This document shows positions 46,801-58,057 of a DNA stretch of 64,000 nucleotides, piece after piece. How positions within the stretch are numbered: position 1 is the first letter of the stretch; the number at the start of each line of letters is the position of its first letter. This stretch comes from Nageia nagi (lineage: Eukaryota > Pinophyta), in NCBI GenBank assembly GCA_050084985.1, contig JBITNC010000002.1, positions 18,104,001-18,168,000 of the forward strand. Reading direction: 5' to 3'. Position numbers and translations under genes: made by a program. Below the pieces are notes generated by a model. That model saw nothing but the letters and a program-made list of their open reading frames with translations. It was not told the DNA's origin and made no database searches.

Positions 46801-48237
46801 ATGACCTTATTGGAATTATTACAACAGTCTGAGAGTTATAGGGAAGCAATGAATCAAATTCTACAAGAAATTCAAGTGGATATTAGTAACCCCGATAATT
46901 TTATTTCAATAGTTGAAAGCTTGAAGATATCTCAACAACCGAGCATCACCTTCTACGAACAAGAAAAAGTAAATAATGATGGACCAGGCAAACTTGATCC
47001 ACCTTTACATATAATAGGTAAAGTAGATGGGAAATTATTTAAAAGAATTCTGATAGATGAAGGTTCAGCTATAAATATAATTTCATATGCTGTATACAAA
47101 AATTTGAATTTATCAGATTCGCTCATCTTAGCTCCTTCTTTACAGATTAGGGCATTTAATGATGCAGTATGTTCAACTCTAGGATCAATAGTACTGCCGA
47201 TTACAGTAGGAGCTAAGACCGTTCAAACTTTATTACATATAATTGAAGGAAATATTATACAATACAACGTTCTTCTAGGACGTCCATGGATTAGAGAAAT
47301 GCAATGTGTTCCCTCAACTTATCATGGATGTTTAAAATACATCTACAAAGATAAAGTTCATTATGTGTTGAAAGATCCAGATCCTTACTCACATTGTAAT
47401 TTAATTTTTGATCCAAATAAAGTGACCTTACCGTCCCCTAACTTATCAACCATATTAAGGAATGAAAATGTGAATCAATCTGAAGTCATAAAGGGAAAAA
47501 GTGATATAGTTATACAAGATAAAGATACTTGGGAAAAGGTTGCTAAAACTTTAGACGAAAAGTATGGAGCTTCTTCATCAAAACAAGTAAATACTACATC
47601 TAATAATGACTCCTCCCACGTATATCCAGTAAAAGTTAAATTAAGGGATTTAGGGATGGGAGAATATGACGTAGATGATGTGGTATTTAATATACCTTCA
47701 TCATAAGAAATGGGAAGATTATCTGAATCACCTAGTGTGATCGGATAAATAGTACCCTTAGGAGAAGTACCTAATCAGACAATGTTCATATATGCGGGGA
47801 TAGTAGATCCTGTGTCAACAATACTCAATCAAACATATGAAGGAAATTTCAATAATGATATGAAGTATTTATCGCCATGTTCAAGAACATTTGTCTTAAA
47901 CTATTTTAACAAATGTAATTGGCAAGGATGAGGTTTGGGTCGATATGAACAGGGTCCACGAGAGATAATTGAATTACAATATCAAGATCCCACTGATAAA
48001 AGTGGATTAGGTTATCAAAATAAACATAAAAACCTTGCTAAATTAGAAAATTCAGGAGAAGAGAATTTGGATTATAATGAAGAAATTTTAGAGAAAGAAT
48101 CCATATTACAAGAAATTATTGATATAAGAGAAGAACAATTAAATGAAACGGATGTCTTAGAAGGTGTCGAAATGCTCTTTATTGAGCCACCCTGGAATCA
48201 TTCGTGTTTACCAAGTGATATACAAGAAAAATAAATA
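46801..48237 (+). pseudogene. Tat aspartic protease and linker
   Basis: Same frame as the downstream gag part. GPGKLDPPLHIIGKVDGKLF leads into ILIDEGSAINIISYAVYKNL (about 47047-47106), the active-site loop; the usual D-G-G-S-A reads D-E-G-S-A, a Gly-to-Glu change beside the catalytic Asp. YNVLLGRPWIREM (about 47263) is the second conserved block. Stops at 47704-47706, about 47746 and about 47929 interrupt a linker that ends at 48237 with a G-patch-like Gly/Tyr segment (GLGRYEQGPREI, KSGLGYQNK). Releases Gag and Pol in the active ancestor. Confidence 0.85.
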
Positions 48238-48242
48238 TAGAT

Positions 48243-50157
48243 GCCGAATCATCAATCATTTCATATTCAGATATACCATCGTTAAATATGGTTACAATAA
48301 AAGAGAATGACATTGAAGATCAAAATAATGAACAAATAGACGAAGCTAACGAAAATCAAAATTTAATTAAAATAATAGCCAATACTTCTACAAATGAAAT
48401 AATCGTTGATTTCTCTCTTATATCATCTAATCCTTCGATGCATGAATTCAAAAATGTAGAGCACATATTTGGTTCCTATGAAAATCAAGTATGCACGAAT
48501 GAACAAACTCAAGAATACGATGAAGAATATAGTGTTAACGATAATGGCTGGATACCAGTACCAAATCAATTAGAAGAAGGGTCGCATATGCTTACTGAGA
48601 AAGTCTTAGAAATAAATATTAGTAATGATCCTCAAAATCCTAAAATCATTCAGTTAGGAGAAAACCTCACGGAAAATGAGCAAGAAAATATTATAACCTT
48701 ATTAAAAGAACGAGAAAAGGTATTTGCATGGTCATATGCAGACATGCCTGGAATAGATCCCCAATTAGTGGTACATAATTTAGCGTTAAAGCCAGATGCT
48801 AAACCTGTTAAACAAAAGATACGTAAAATGCATCCTACTATAGCATTAATGGTAAAAGAAGAACTTCAAAAATTATAAGAAGCTAAGTTTATACAACCTA
48901 TAGATTACTCAGATTGGATATCTAATATGGTACCTATGAAAAAACCAAGTGGAAAGATAAGAATATGCACAGATTTCCATGATCTTAATAAAGCTTGTCC
49001 TAAAGATGATTTCCCTCTACCTAGCATTGATAGTTTGGTAGACTCGACAGCAAGACATGATATGTTATCATTAATGGATGGGTTTTCTGGTTATAATCAA
49101 ATAAAAATAGCTACTAAAGATCAACATAAAATGGCTTTTATAACGCCTTGGGGTACCTTTTGTTATAAAGTTATGCCTTTTGGATTAAAAAATGCCGGGG
49201 CAACCTATCAAAGGGCTATGACTTACATATTCCATGATTATATGCATGACATAGTAGAAGATTATGTCGATGATTTGTTGGTTAGATCCAAATATCGAGT
49301 AGATCATGGAAAAGACCTAATTAAAGTTTTATATAGATTATTAGAACATAAAGTAAGATTAAATCCAAAAAAATGTGTTTTTGGTGTAACTTCAGGAAAG
49401 TTATTAGGATTTATTGTGTCCCGACGAGGAATTGAAATAGATCCTAGTAAAGTGAAGGCAGTAGTAGACATGCCACCTCCTGCAAATCTAAAACAAGTAC
49501 AAAGTTTACAAGGTAAGTTGCAGGCCATTAGAAGGTTTATAGCTCAACTTTCTGATAAATGTAAACCATTTACAAAGTTATTAAAAAAGGGGATCGAATA
49601 TCATTGGGGCAAAGAGCAACAAGAGGCATTCGATGAAATTAAAAGATATTTATTATCTCCTTCTGTCTTAAGTCCACCAAGAAAAGATGTACCCTTCTTG
49701 TTATATATCTTTGCTACTGAAACTGCTTTAGGAATAATGCTTGCTCAAAAGAATGAACACAATAAAGAGCAAGCTATATATTATCTGAGTAGAACCCTAG
49801 TGAGCTACGAGATTAAGTACATATATTTGGAAAAATTATGTCTTGCCATCGTTTTTGCTACTAAAAAACTTCGACATTATATGCTAAATCATACAACATA
49901 TGTCATCTATAAAATGGATCTGTTGAAATATATGATGAATAAAACATATCAAAATTCAAGAACCGCAAAGTGGATAATGCACTTAACTGAATTTGATCTC
50001 CATTTTATTGGACAAAAGTCAATAAAAGGACAAGTAATTGCTGACTATCTCGCTGATGCTCCATTGCAAGATGATAAACCCCTTGTCATTGAATTACCTA
50101 ATGATGGGGTATTTCAACTAGATGAAATTGAAATACCTGTAGAACCTGAAGAAAATT
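48243..50157 (+). pseudogene. Tat reverse transcriptase and first RNase H
   Basis: Frame changes near 48240 relative to protease. VFAWSYADMPGIDPQLVVH is the conserved pre-RT segment. One stop lies at 48876. RT blocks: NMVPMKKPSGKIRICTDF, HDLNKACPKDDFPLPSID, LMDGFSGYNQI, MPFGLKNAGATYQRAM and an intact DYVDDLLV (YVDD 49263-49274). The RNase H at about 49690-49910 (LLYIFATETALGIMLAQ, YLEKLCLAIVFA) lacks the usual first Asp, consistent with a lineage carrying a second RNase H. Frame-intact over 435 codons from 48927 to 50231. Confidence 0.92.
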
Positions 50158-50732
50158 GGGATATGACAATACACTTTGATGGTTCTCGATGTGAACAAGG
50201 TGCTGGAGCAGGTGTCGTATTTATAACCCCGTAAGGGATCCCTATACCATATTCATTTAAATTAAAATTTCCTTGTACTAACAATAATGCGGAATACGAA
50301 GCTCTGATATTAGCATTAAAAACTGCTATTAAATTAAAACTTAAAAGAATTAATATTGTTGGAGATTCTTTACTCATAGTAAATCAAGTGAAAGGAATCT
50401 ATCAATGTAAAGAACCTTTACTTCAAAAGTATAAAGCGTTAGTTGAGAAATTATTAAAATCTTTTGACCGATTTAGCATAGAAGCGGCACCAAGATCATC
50501 TAATAGATTTGCAGATGCTATGGCTTCTATTGGATCTCTTATCCCAGAAGATCCTAAGAAATCTTCGATTCAAGTTGAAATAATTCAATTGTCTCAATCA
50601 TCGTTACAACAGGAAGATGAAGAAAAAAGTGTATTAAATATTGATGTAACTGATAAAGATAATTGGTACAAGGAATTGACGGATTTTTTAAAATTTGGAA
50701 CTCTTCCCGCAAACCTTAATAAATCATCATGA
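50158..50732 (+). pseudogene. Tat second (archaeal-type) RNase H
   Basis: MTIHFDGSRCEQGAGAGVVF, NNNAEYEALILALKTAI and RINIVGDSLLIVNQVKG give the D, E and D catalytic residues of an archaeal-type RNase H, all retained. This domain between RNase H and integrase defines Tat/Ogre elements. One stop at 50232 replaces a Gln codon (ITP*G) and a TGA lies at 50730. Expected role: degrade the RNA strand during reverse transcription. Confidence 0.9.
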
Positions 50733-51923
50733 CGAGCATTTAAAATCAAAGCAACTAAATATTGTTTGATAGGGGATATCTTGCATCGACGAAATTTCAA
50801 TGGTATTTTACTCAGATGTATTGAATGGAATGATATTAAAAGGGCTATATCCTCCGCTCATGATGGAACATGTGGAGGACATTTTAATGGTGTTGCGATT
50901 GTGAAACTATTAATACGAATGGGGTATTATTGGCCAACTATGGAAAAGGATTGTTGTGACTATGTTAAAAAGTGTTTTAAATGTCAACAACACACTCATT
51001 TATTTTCACAACCATCTCAAGAACTACATCCTATACAATCACTTTGGCCATTCTCTAAATGGGCATTAGATTTAATAGGACAAATTACACCTACCTCTGC
51101 TGGTGGACACAAGTTCATCATTACGGCAACCAAATACTTTACTAAATGGGTGGAGGCTATTCCCATGACTTCCACCACTGGTGTACGAATTGCAGAATTC
51201 ATAGAAAGTTATATTATATGCAGATTCGGCATACCGAACCAATTAATTACGGATAATGGAAAGAATTTTAAAAATAAGGAAGTAAAACAAATATGTGATA
51301 AGTATAAAATTAAATTTTTTTTTTCCACTCCATATTATCCACAAGGCAATGGACAGGCAGAGGTTACTAATAAAACTATTCGGAATATCTTAGCAAAAAT
51401 CGTAAATGATTCTCATAGAGATTGGCATATGCAAATATCAAAAGCTTTATGGGCTTATTGTACCAGTGTACGCACTCCCATTGGGGCAACACCATTCTCT
51501 TTAGTATATGGAACAAAAGCCATCCTACCCATAGAACTTGAGATACCATCCCTTAGAGTAAATCTAAGTGAACAAAATTTCGATGAAGAAGCAAGACAGA
51601 CTCGTTTAAATCAATTATTACTTTTAGATGAAAAACGTATTAATGCTTGAGAGCATATGCATGTTTATCAGAAGAGGATAAAATGAGATTTTGATAAAAG
51701 GGTTCTAATTTGTGAGTTCAAAATAGGTGATTTGGTTTTAAAAGAGAATCAACAAACTTCACGAATAGAATGACAGCTTAGAGACAAGTTTGCTCTGAAT
51801 TGGCTAGGACCATATATCATCAAGAAAAAATTCGGTAGAGGAACTTATCATTTATCATACTTAGAATGAAATGAAGAGCGTGAACCTATAAATATCATGC
51901 ATCTTCGACCCTTCTATACATAA
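50733..51923 (+). pseudogene. Tat integrase
   Basis: Zinc region with His-His (SAHDGTCGGHFNGVA) and CFKCQQH near 50855-50995. Catalytic core: ALDLIGQI (first Asp about 51068), LITDNGKNF (second Asp about 51249) and YPQGNGQAEVTN (Glu about 51358), all kept. The C-terminal part has GDLVLKENQQ, NWLGPYIIKKKFGRGTYHL and NIMHLRPFYT before the TAA at 51921-51923. Stops at about 51648, 51684, 51771 and 51867 break the C-terminal third; the first 294 codons from 50766 are open. Confidence 0.92.
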
Positions 51924-52023
51924 AAAATGATAAAAATGAAAAAATGTGTACACTAGTTTTCTTTTATTTTATTTTATTGTTAAATTAATAAATAAAAAAA
52001 GTATTGATATTTGTCAAGTGTTA

Positions 52024-53253
52024 ATGATTAAAACAGAAATGATGAATCTGGCAAGGGAATCTGCTGAAGGTAGCATAATGCCACCACAAGTACGATTTCC
52101 ACCACCAAGATATCCAGGTGATTTAGCATTGACATATTTAAAACATGGATTTGATCTGAATCTCTTAAATTATTTACAATTGACTATTGATGAACAATAT
52201 GAAAGAACATATCATATGTTTTATGGTAGAAATAATGATTAGGAAGTCACTTTTTGTGGATACGAAGTAAGCATTATTTTAGATCCACAAATCTATTTCA
52301 CCCATATGGAAAGAATATCACAGGAAATAACAGTTTTCTGCTTACAATGGCCTTATGGAATACCGAGAATCGTTATAAATTACCAATTAATTGAGTACTC
52401 ACTCCTTTTAGCTAGGCAGAAATACGTTAAACAATTAACTAAAAGCTTAGAATGGATGGATGAAATTTTACATTATTTACCTCATCAAAGGGTGACTTAT
52501 GATTTTTCAAATACTTTTGTGGCTTTTCCTCCTAGAACGTCACAACAATACTATAGGCAAATTCATAGATTTTATCGCATACAAATGTGACACATAATTC
52601 GGAAATGAAAGTTGGAAGAAAGGCAAGCTTGTCGTGTTGCCGAACTTACAACGATGAATCAAATAAGGGTTAGAAATGAGATTACCGAAAAACTATCAAA
52701 AGAACATAAAGTGTGGAATAATGGAAGTTATCTTCCGGGGTTCGAAAGTAGGTATGACAAAGATATCTTTATGAATGTTATTCGTAACGTCCCTACTCTT
52801 TTGTATTCAAATATCTTTTCCATGCCTCTTGAAATACAACAAAAAATGGCCTTGACATTCTATGATGCACGCGAATCTTACGGTTGGGATGTAAAAGTAA
52901 ATGGATATCAAGTTATTGTTTGTATCAATGCATTTGAGTTATGGAGTTCTCCTAACTCAGAATATGATTTAATGATATATTTCTGTCTGCTGTGGCCTAT
53001 AGAAAAGCCCAAAATAATAATTGATTGTACTCATCACCTGACTTTAAAATATCGAGAACGAATCATTGCTATCACTCAAATCGTAACAGCCGAACACTTA
53101 GATTATTGTATTCCAGAAATCTATCATAATCAAGTGGTATTAGATTTTAGTTTCTTATTTAGTTCAACACATTGTTCATTCAATCCTGATGCAGTCCAAA
53201 CTCGATTTGAACCCGTCATGAACAGATTCCCTAGAAAAATTATAAAATCCTAA
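52024..53253 (+). pseudogene. Tat extra sense ORF: two diverged copies of one unknown domain
   Basis: One frame from ATG 52024 to the stop at 53251 (about 410 codons) with a few stops (52240 TAG where the second copy has Trp; TGA codons near 52588 and 52606). Copy 1 (52180-52584) and copy 2 (52822-53235) align: FCGYEVSIIL / VNGYQVIVCI; ITVFCLQWPYGIPRIVINY / IYFCLLWPIEKPKIIID; VTYDFSNTF / VVLDFSFLF; IHRF / MNRF. I recognise no known domain, signal peptide or membrane segment in this part, so it is not an obvious env. An upstream in-frame ATG at 51946 adds a hydrophobic stretch that is probably untranslated. Confidence 0.65.
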
Positions 53254-54920
53254 AAAAAAAAAAAAAATTAAAATTTATAAAATCCTAAAAATTGAAAACT
53301 ATAAAACACATAAAAATTATAAAATCTACCTAGATGGGAACATCTAGAGGTTACTTGGCAATTGGGTGCCCTGCCCTCGTATGATGTGAATATATGTTGC
53401 ATGTCATTGTAAAAGTGACTATCCAGTAAATGTGTCATGTGTGAAAAGGTCATTTTAGAATAATCTCCTTGTTATCATTACATTCACTTTGTCTTTTCTT
53501 TCATAAAGAAATGATATACCATAGATGATATAAAAACATAAAGTTTGTGTTTGAAAGAAAATCCAAAAACTCCAAGCACTTACAACATTAAAAAATTCTA
53601 AGAGAATTTGAATGGAATCATTCTAAGAGACATTAAGAGTGAAAGTTATGTGTCTATCCTATTATTCGCTTCATCCCGAACCCAAGAATCATTTGATAAA
53701 AAAAAAAAAAATTACTACATTATATCAATGATTCTTGGGTGATTACAATATCCTCTACCGGGGCTATAGACGCCTGACTGGTAGTAGAGCAAGGTTGTAG
53801 CGGGATCAAGGGTTAATCCTCATTAGGGCTATGGACGCCTGTCTGGCAATGAGGCATACCTTACGAGTGGCGATATGTCCATTTTGGTTAGCGACCTTCT
53901 TTCCTATGGACCTCTATACGTTTCATACAGATAGACTAGCTTATTAATGTCTCTAGAATATTTCATCTCAAATGATCTAAGAAAGGGAATGAATCTCACT
54001 ACACACACTGGAGTTTATAGATTTTTTATCAACATATAACAATACTGTTTGATATCATCTTAGGTTGTTAAATCTTGAGATAAAGAAAGATGAGGTAGAT
54101 GTTATCATAACTTGGTTATTAATCCAAAATCACCTAATCTTTTGTCATAATTTGTATTGTGTTTGTGTTTTGAATCATTTGTGTCATTTTGTTAAATCCA
54201 TTCCTTTTTACCAATGTCATTACCTTTGAACATTATTAAAATTTGCTTTTCTTTGGAAAGGATAAGAATGATTATTTATTGTTCCCCTAACCAAGATAAA
54301 GTTAATGTTCATATGCATTCATAAGTCACTAGTGTGTCATGTCAAGCCATTTTTACTATTATACATTACCTTTGAACATTAGTAAAATTTGCTTTTATTT
54401 GTTAAGGATAAGAATGATTATTTATTGTTCCCCTAACCAAGATAAAGTTAATGTTCATATACATCCATAAGTCACTAGTTTGTCATGTCAAGAAGTTTAT
54501 TGTAAAATTGCCAAGTACGGAAGATGATGCATCTGATTCCGCAAAAATATAATAAAAATATGTCCTTAAATAACTTAACTTATATATTTCACCATACATT
54601 ACACAATTATATCTATGCATCATACATTTCAAAAATTACATCTATCATTAACATTTGTTCCTCATCAAGTAACTAAAAGACAATCATGATCTACAGAACA
54701 TCAAATCATACCTATTTTATCATAAATCTATGTATAGAACGAAAACTCATGCATCAAAAATTATACAAATACCATGAATATCAAAGATCTATCTATATAT
54801 ATATACACCATCATATGTCCATCAAAAGGTCATCATAACATCCAGAATCATACAATAAAACTACAAAGGTCCAATAACCGCATAAGCATATAAAAGTAAC
54901 ATCATGAAAAAGGGGTATCC
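53254..54920. other. Region between the convergent extra genes of the Tat element
   Basis: Contains a repeated GGGCTATRGACGCCTG (53760 and 53826) and a duplication of about 130 bp offset by 146 bp (54221 and 54367, both TACCTTTGAACATTA...). No gene seen. Transcription terminators for both strands should lie here. Confidence 0.6.
54221..54494. repeat. Direct duplication, 146-bp offset
   Basis: Both copies contain GATAAGAATGATTATTTATT, GTTCCCCTAACCAAGATAAA and CATAAGTCACTAGT, with few differences. Confidence 0.88.
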
Positions 54921-57343
54921 TCAAGGACTACCCCAACCACTACCTTGTCCGCTAGGACTACCCGATCGCCTCTGCCGTCTACTAGTCTCACCGGTATCAT
55001 GACCTGGAGGAGTAGTGCCTACAGATCCTATAGGACTACCTGGATGCTAAGCTCTGCGTAACTCAGATGAACCAATAGCCCCTAAGGGATATGACCAAGG
55101 TGTACCACTCCTGCTAGAAAGGCCTCATGACCTCTGAGTCCTGCCTGGAGACCCAACTGTGCCCTGTGCACTGCTGCCTGTCTGATACGTTGAAATATCT
55201 ATAGGCATATAAGTATCTGGAGGTATAGGATACTAAGCCCCTAGAGTAAAAGTTGGGACACCTGTCAGCCATGACTGTACTATACTGCTATAAAAATCCT
55301 GCTGCTGATAAATGCCACGATAAACAACTGAAGGACCACCTCCTGAAGTAGAGGCTGCTCCCAACTGATGAGCCAGAGCTTCCTGTAAAGAGGAATGAGC
55401 CTCATCTCTCTCATGTCTGTACCTATCTCGCTCAGACCTGTATCTGTACATACGTGAGTGAGCCTGTGCTAACTGGTGTCTCAGCTCATAAATGTCTCCT
55501 AGCAAAGTATCAATGCTAGGAACCTATGTAGCAGGAGCCTCCTCGACTCCACGCGTAACCTCTGGGGTAGCTCCCTCCTCACCTACGCCTGTAGCCTCCT
55601 CCTCAGGAGCTAACTCCTTAGGGGCATCTACCATAACTTCCTCGCCAACAACCTCTTCTCTCGTAACCTCCACTCCTGTAGGCTCCTTACCTACCTCTCC
55701 CCCTCCTGCTGCTGTACCCACCTCTGCATCAACATCGACGCACCAACGAACATGTCGACTCTCTAATCTGCCCTCTGGGACATCGTATCCCTCTTCCCAC
55801 CAGGTCCTGAAGGCCTCAGACACCCCTACATCATCCTCCCTGATATCATCCTCTAATAATCTCTCCTCATGAGTAGGATCTAGCTCTGCGTAAACCAACG
55901 GCTGTACACCCTCTGCTGAAATGGTGCCCTCATGCTGATATGGCACTGATGGGGCAGGCACATCCTGAACCAGATCGAACTGATGATGCACCCACTCAAA
56001 ATGAAAGTACTCTAGGAAATCTTCTCGATGACCACTCAAAACACGTGGCTATCAGATGCCAGTAAGCTCAGCTGCGAGCTCTCTCCATACAGGATATAAG
56101 CGGTAAGGTCTGAATCTCACTTGATCGGGAATCAAGTGACTAAGCATGTGGCGGTAATAGCCCACATCTCGACGGACTCCATCTGATGGGTGAATATAAT
56201 AGTCCTCACACCATCTCACTATACCTGCCACATAATCCAAATGGCTACCAAACCCAGGCATCGGTAATCCTGGAGGACGAGCCATGGCTATATGCTCATA
56301 GGCCCACGCCTGTAAAGTGACAGTAACTGATAAAGAGGCCCTATGCCCCTATGAATAAAAGAACAGCTCTCTATAAATCTGAGCTAATAATGTGGGTGCC
56401 CAAGCATACACTATACCGTGTCGTATCATATCTGCAATAATGGGCAATAACGACCATAGAAACCTCCCACTGCCAGTATCAGGGAGAGCATAGCACTGTA
56501 CCAAACCCATCAAATATGAAAAATGAATCATCCTCTGCTGATCCTCCATCCAATACTGATAATATCTGATGCCCCCTGAAATAATCTCAGAAATAATAGT
56601 GTCAACCTGAGCGGCTCCGTATAAATAAGAGATGGTAGGTAAAGCTTCTCTCTTATCAACCACAGGTAAAATCCATCGTCCATATATAGGGAGTCTATAT
56701 AGTCTATGTATATCCTCCATTGTAATCGTCATCTCCCCTGTCGGAAGATGGAAAGTGCATGTAACTGCATCCCATCGATCTAACAATGCTGCTAACAAAG
56801 GCTATTCCCAATGAATGCAACCCATGTGCGGGCCCACTCCAAAACTAATAGACCTGAAAAAGGCATGATCGGTGGGATCTAGAAAACCCCTACCCTCCTG
56901 TAGAATTGAGGGATATCTACCTCGAGGCTCAAAGACGTCGCGAACCTGTATAATATTTAAAAGTTCAGCTCAAAAAAAAAAAAAAGAAAAAATAGAAAAA
57001 ATGGCATTTCATATTGAAACACCGGTGTTTGTAAGCTCTAACACTCAATCACCGGTGTTCGAAGTTCGAACGCTGGTGTTTCTGTTAACCGCTCGGCTTA
57101 GGTCGGCGACCACGATGGAATCAGGAAAATTTTCACAAGAAACAGAAATAAAAGCCTAATCTGCAGATTTTATCCGATAGAAATGACTAAAATAATTTTT
57201 AAACATCATTCATGGTCTTAATTTTGAAATTACATGATTAAATTACAAGTTATAAATGAAAAATAGAAATTAAGGTTATTCCAAAACCCTACCTCTTCCC
57301 GGATAGGTCGAGAACGTCCAGCAGAGCATCTACGTGGAGGCAT
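54921..57343 (-). pseudogene. Antisense gene in the Tat element: plant mobile domain (PMD) protein, two exons
   Basis: Exon 1 57343-57293 (ATGCCTCCACG..., 17 codons, MPPRRCSAGRSRPIREE) ends GAAGAG|GTAGGG. Exon 2 starts after TATACAG at 56945; the intron (56946-57292, 347 nt) is phase 0 and the exon 2 frame stays the same for about 2 kb. PMD signature: LLAALLDRWD, CTFHLPTGEMTITMEDI, RLPIYGRW. Then LARPPGLPM-like and WCEDYYIHP segments, an acidic Glu/Val-rich region (about 55550-55750), a charged helix (YRSERDRYRHERDEAHSSLQ) and a Gly/Ser/Arg-rich tail. About eight in-frame stops, each explainable by one transition (for example HWE*PLL for Trp); no frameshift. PMD proteins occur as host silencing factors (MAIN family) and in transposons. 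Confidence 0.85.
57018..57111. repeat. 20-bp-family GC-rich motifs inside the antisense intron
   Basis: Palindrome AACACCGGTGTT at 57018-57029, then CACCGGTGTTC near 57050, CGCTGGTGTTTC near 57071 and GGTCGGCGACC at 57101-57111. Confidence 0.8.
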
Positions 57344-57471
57344 GGTGATTGTGATGAGTATCAATAGTTGGAAATCAATGAAACAGCAACGGAAAATAGC
57401 CCTGGCAAACAATGAAAGGGACAACTAAAAGGAATGGATGAGAAAAAGACAAAACTTTTTCTTTTTCAAAG

Positions 57472-57562
57472 ATCGACGACCTAAATACGAACGCCGGTGA
57501 CTGTTAATAAATGCCGGTGACTTAAATACGAACGTCGGTGACTGAAACTAAACACCGACAAT
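57472..57562 (-). promoter_or_regulatory. Phased 20-bp GC-rich motifs upstream of the antisense gene
   Basis: ACGCCGGTGA, ATGCCGGTGA and ACGTCGGTGA at 57491, 57511 and 57532, with ACACCGACA at 57552 and TCGACGACC at 57473. They lie about 130-220 bp upstream of the antisense ATG, where a promoter is expected. Confidence 0.65.
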
Positions 57563-58057
57563 TGGAAGTAAAATGCTGCATTTGTGAATAGCCATGAAAA
57601 CATTAAAATTTTCTCAAAGATAGCCTTAAATTGGTCAAGGAAATAAAAAATGATAAAATGGGATGTATCGTCGTTACAGGAGATCATCTTGAAACCCCGT
57701 TGTCGGATAAAGGACAACACCATCAAAACCCATATACTAAAGAGGACTTATATGGTACATGTGTGCTTAGACATGCAGAATGACATAACAGAAATGTCAT
57801 GCAACTGTCACACAAGCTCAACACATTATCATACCGAAAACAGTCACTTCTGAGGTATATTAAGATTTGTTTTCAAAACTACATCAAATGTAAAACGAAA
57901 ACACATTTTATCATAATTTGATTCATCTAAGAAATTGAATCAAGATTAATATCATAAAAAGGCAACAATAAATAGTCAAGCAACAAAGCTTCCCATTCTA
58001 TGTTTTTGAAATCATCAAACCGTATTTTTCGGTTGATAATTTCAAAAAGGGGCAAAA
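57563..58057. other. Tat 3' region up to the purine tract
   Basis: No gene seen. Contains the purine tract at 58044-58057 directly before the 3' LTR and, at 58017-58042, a short hairpin-like CAAACCGTATTTTTCGGTTGA. Confidence 0.6.

Noticed and set aside
51946-52023. Hydrophobic N-terminus as an env-like signal for the post-pol ORF
   Set aside because: Short, AT-driven and directly after the pol stop; the in-frame ATG at 52024 is a simpler start and no further membrane segment is seen.
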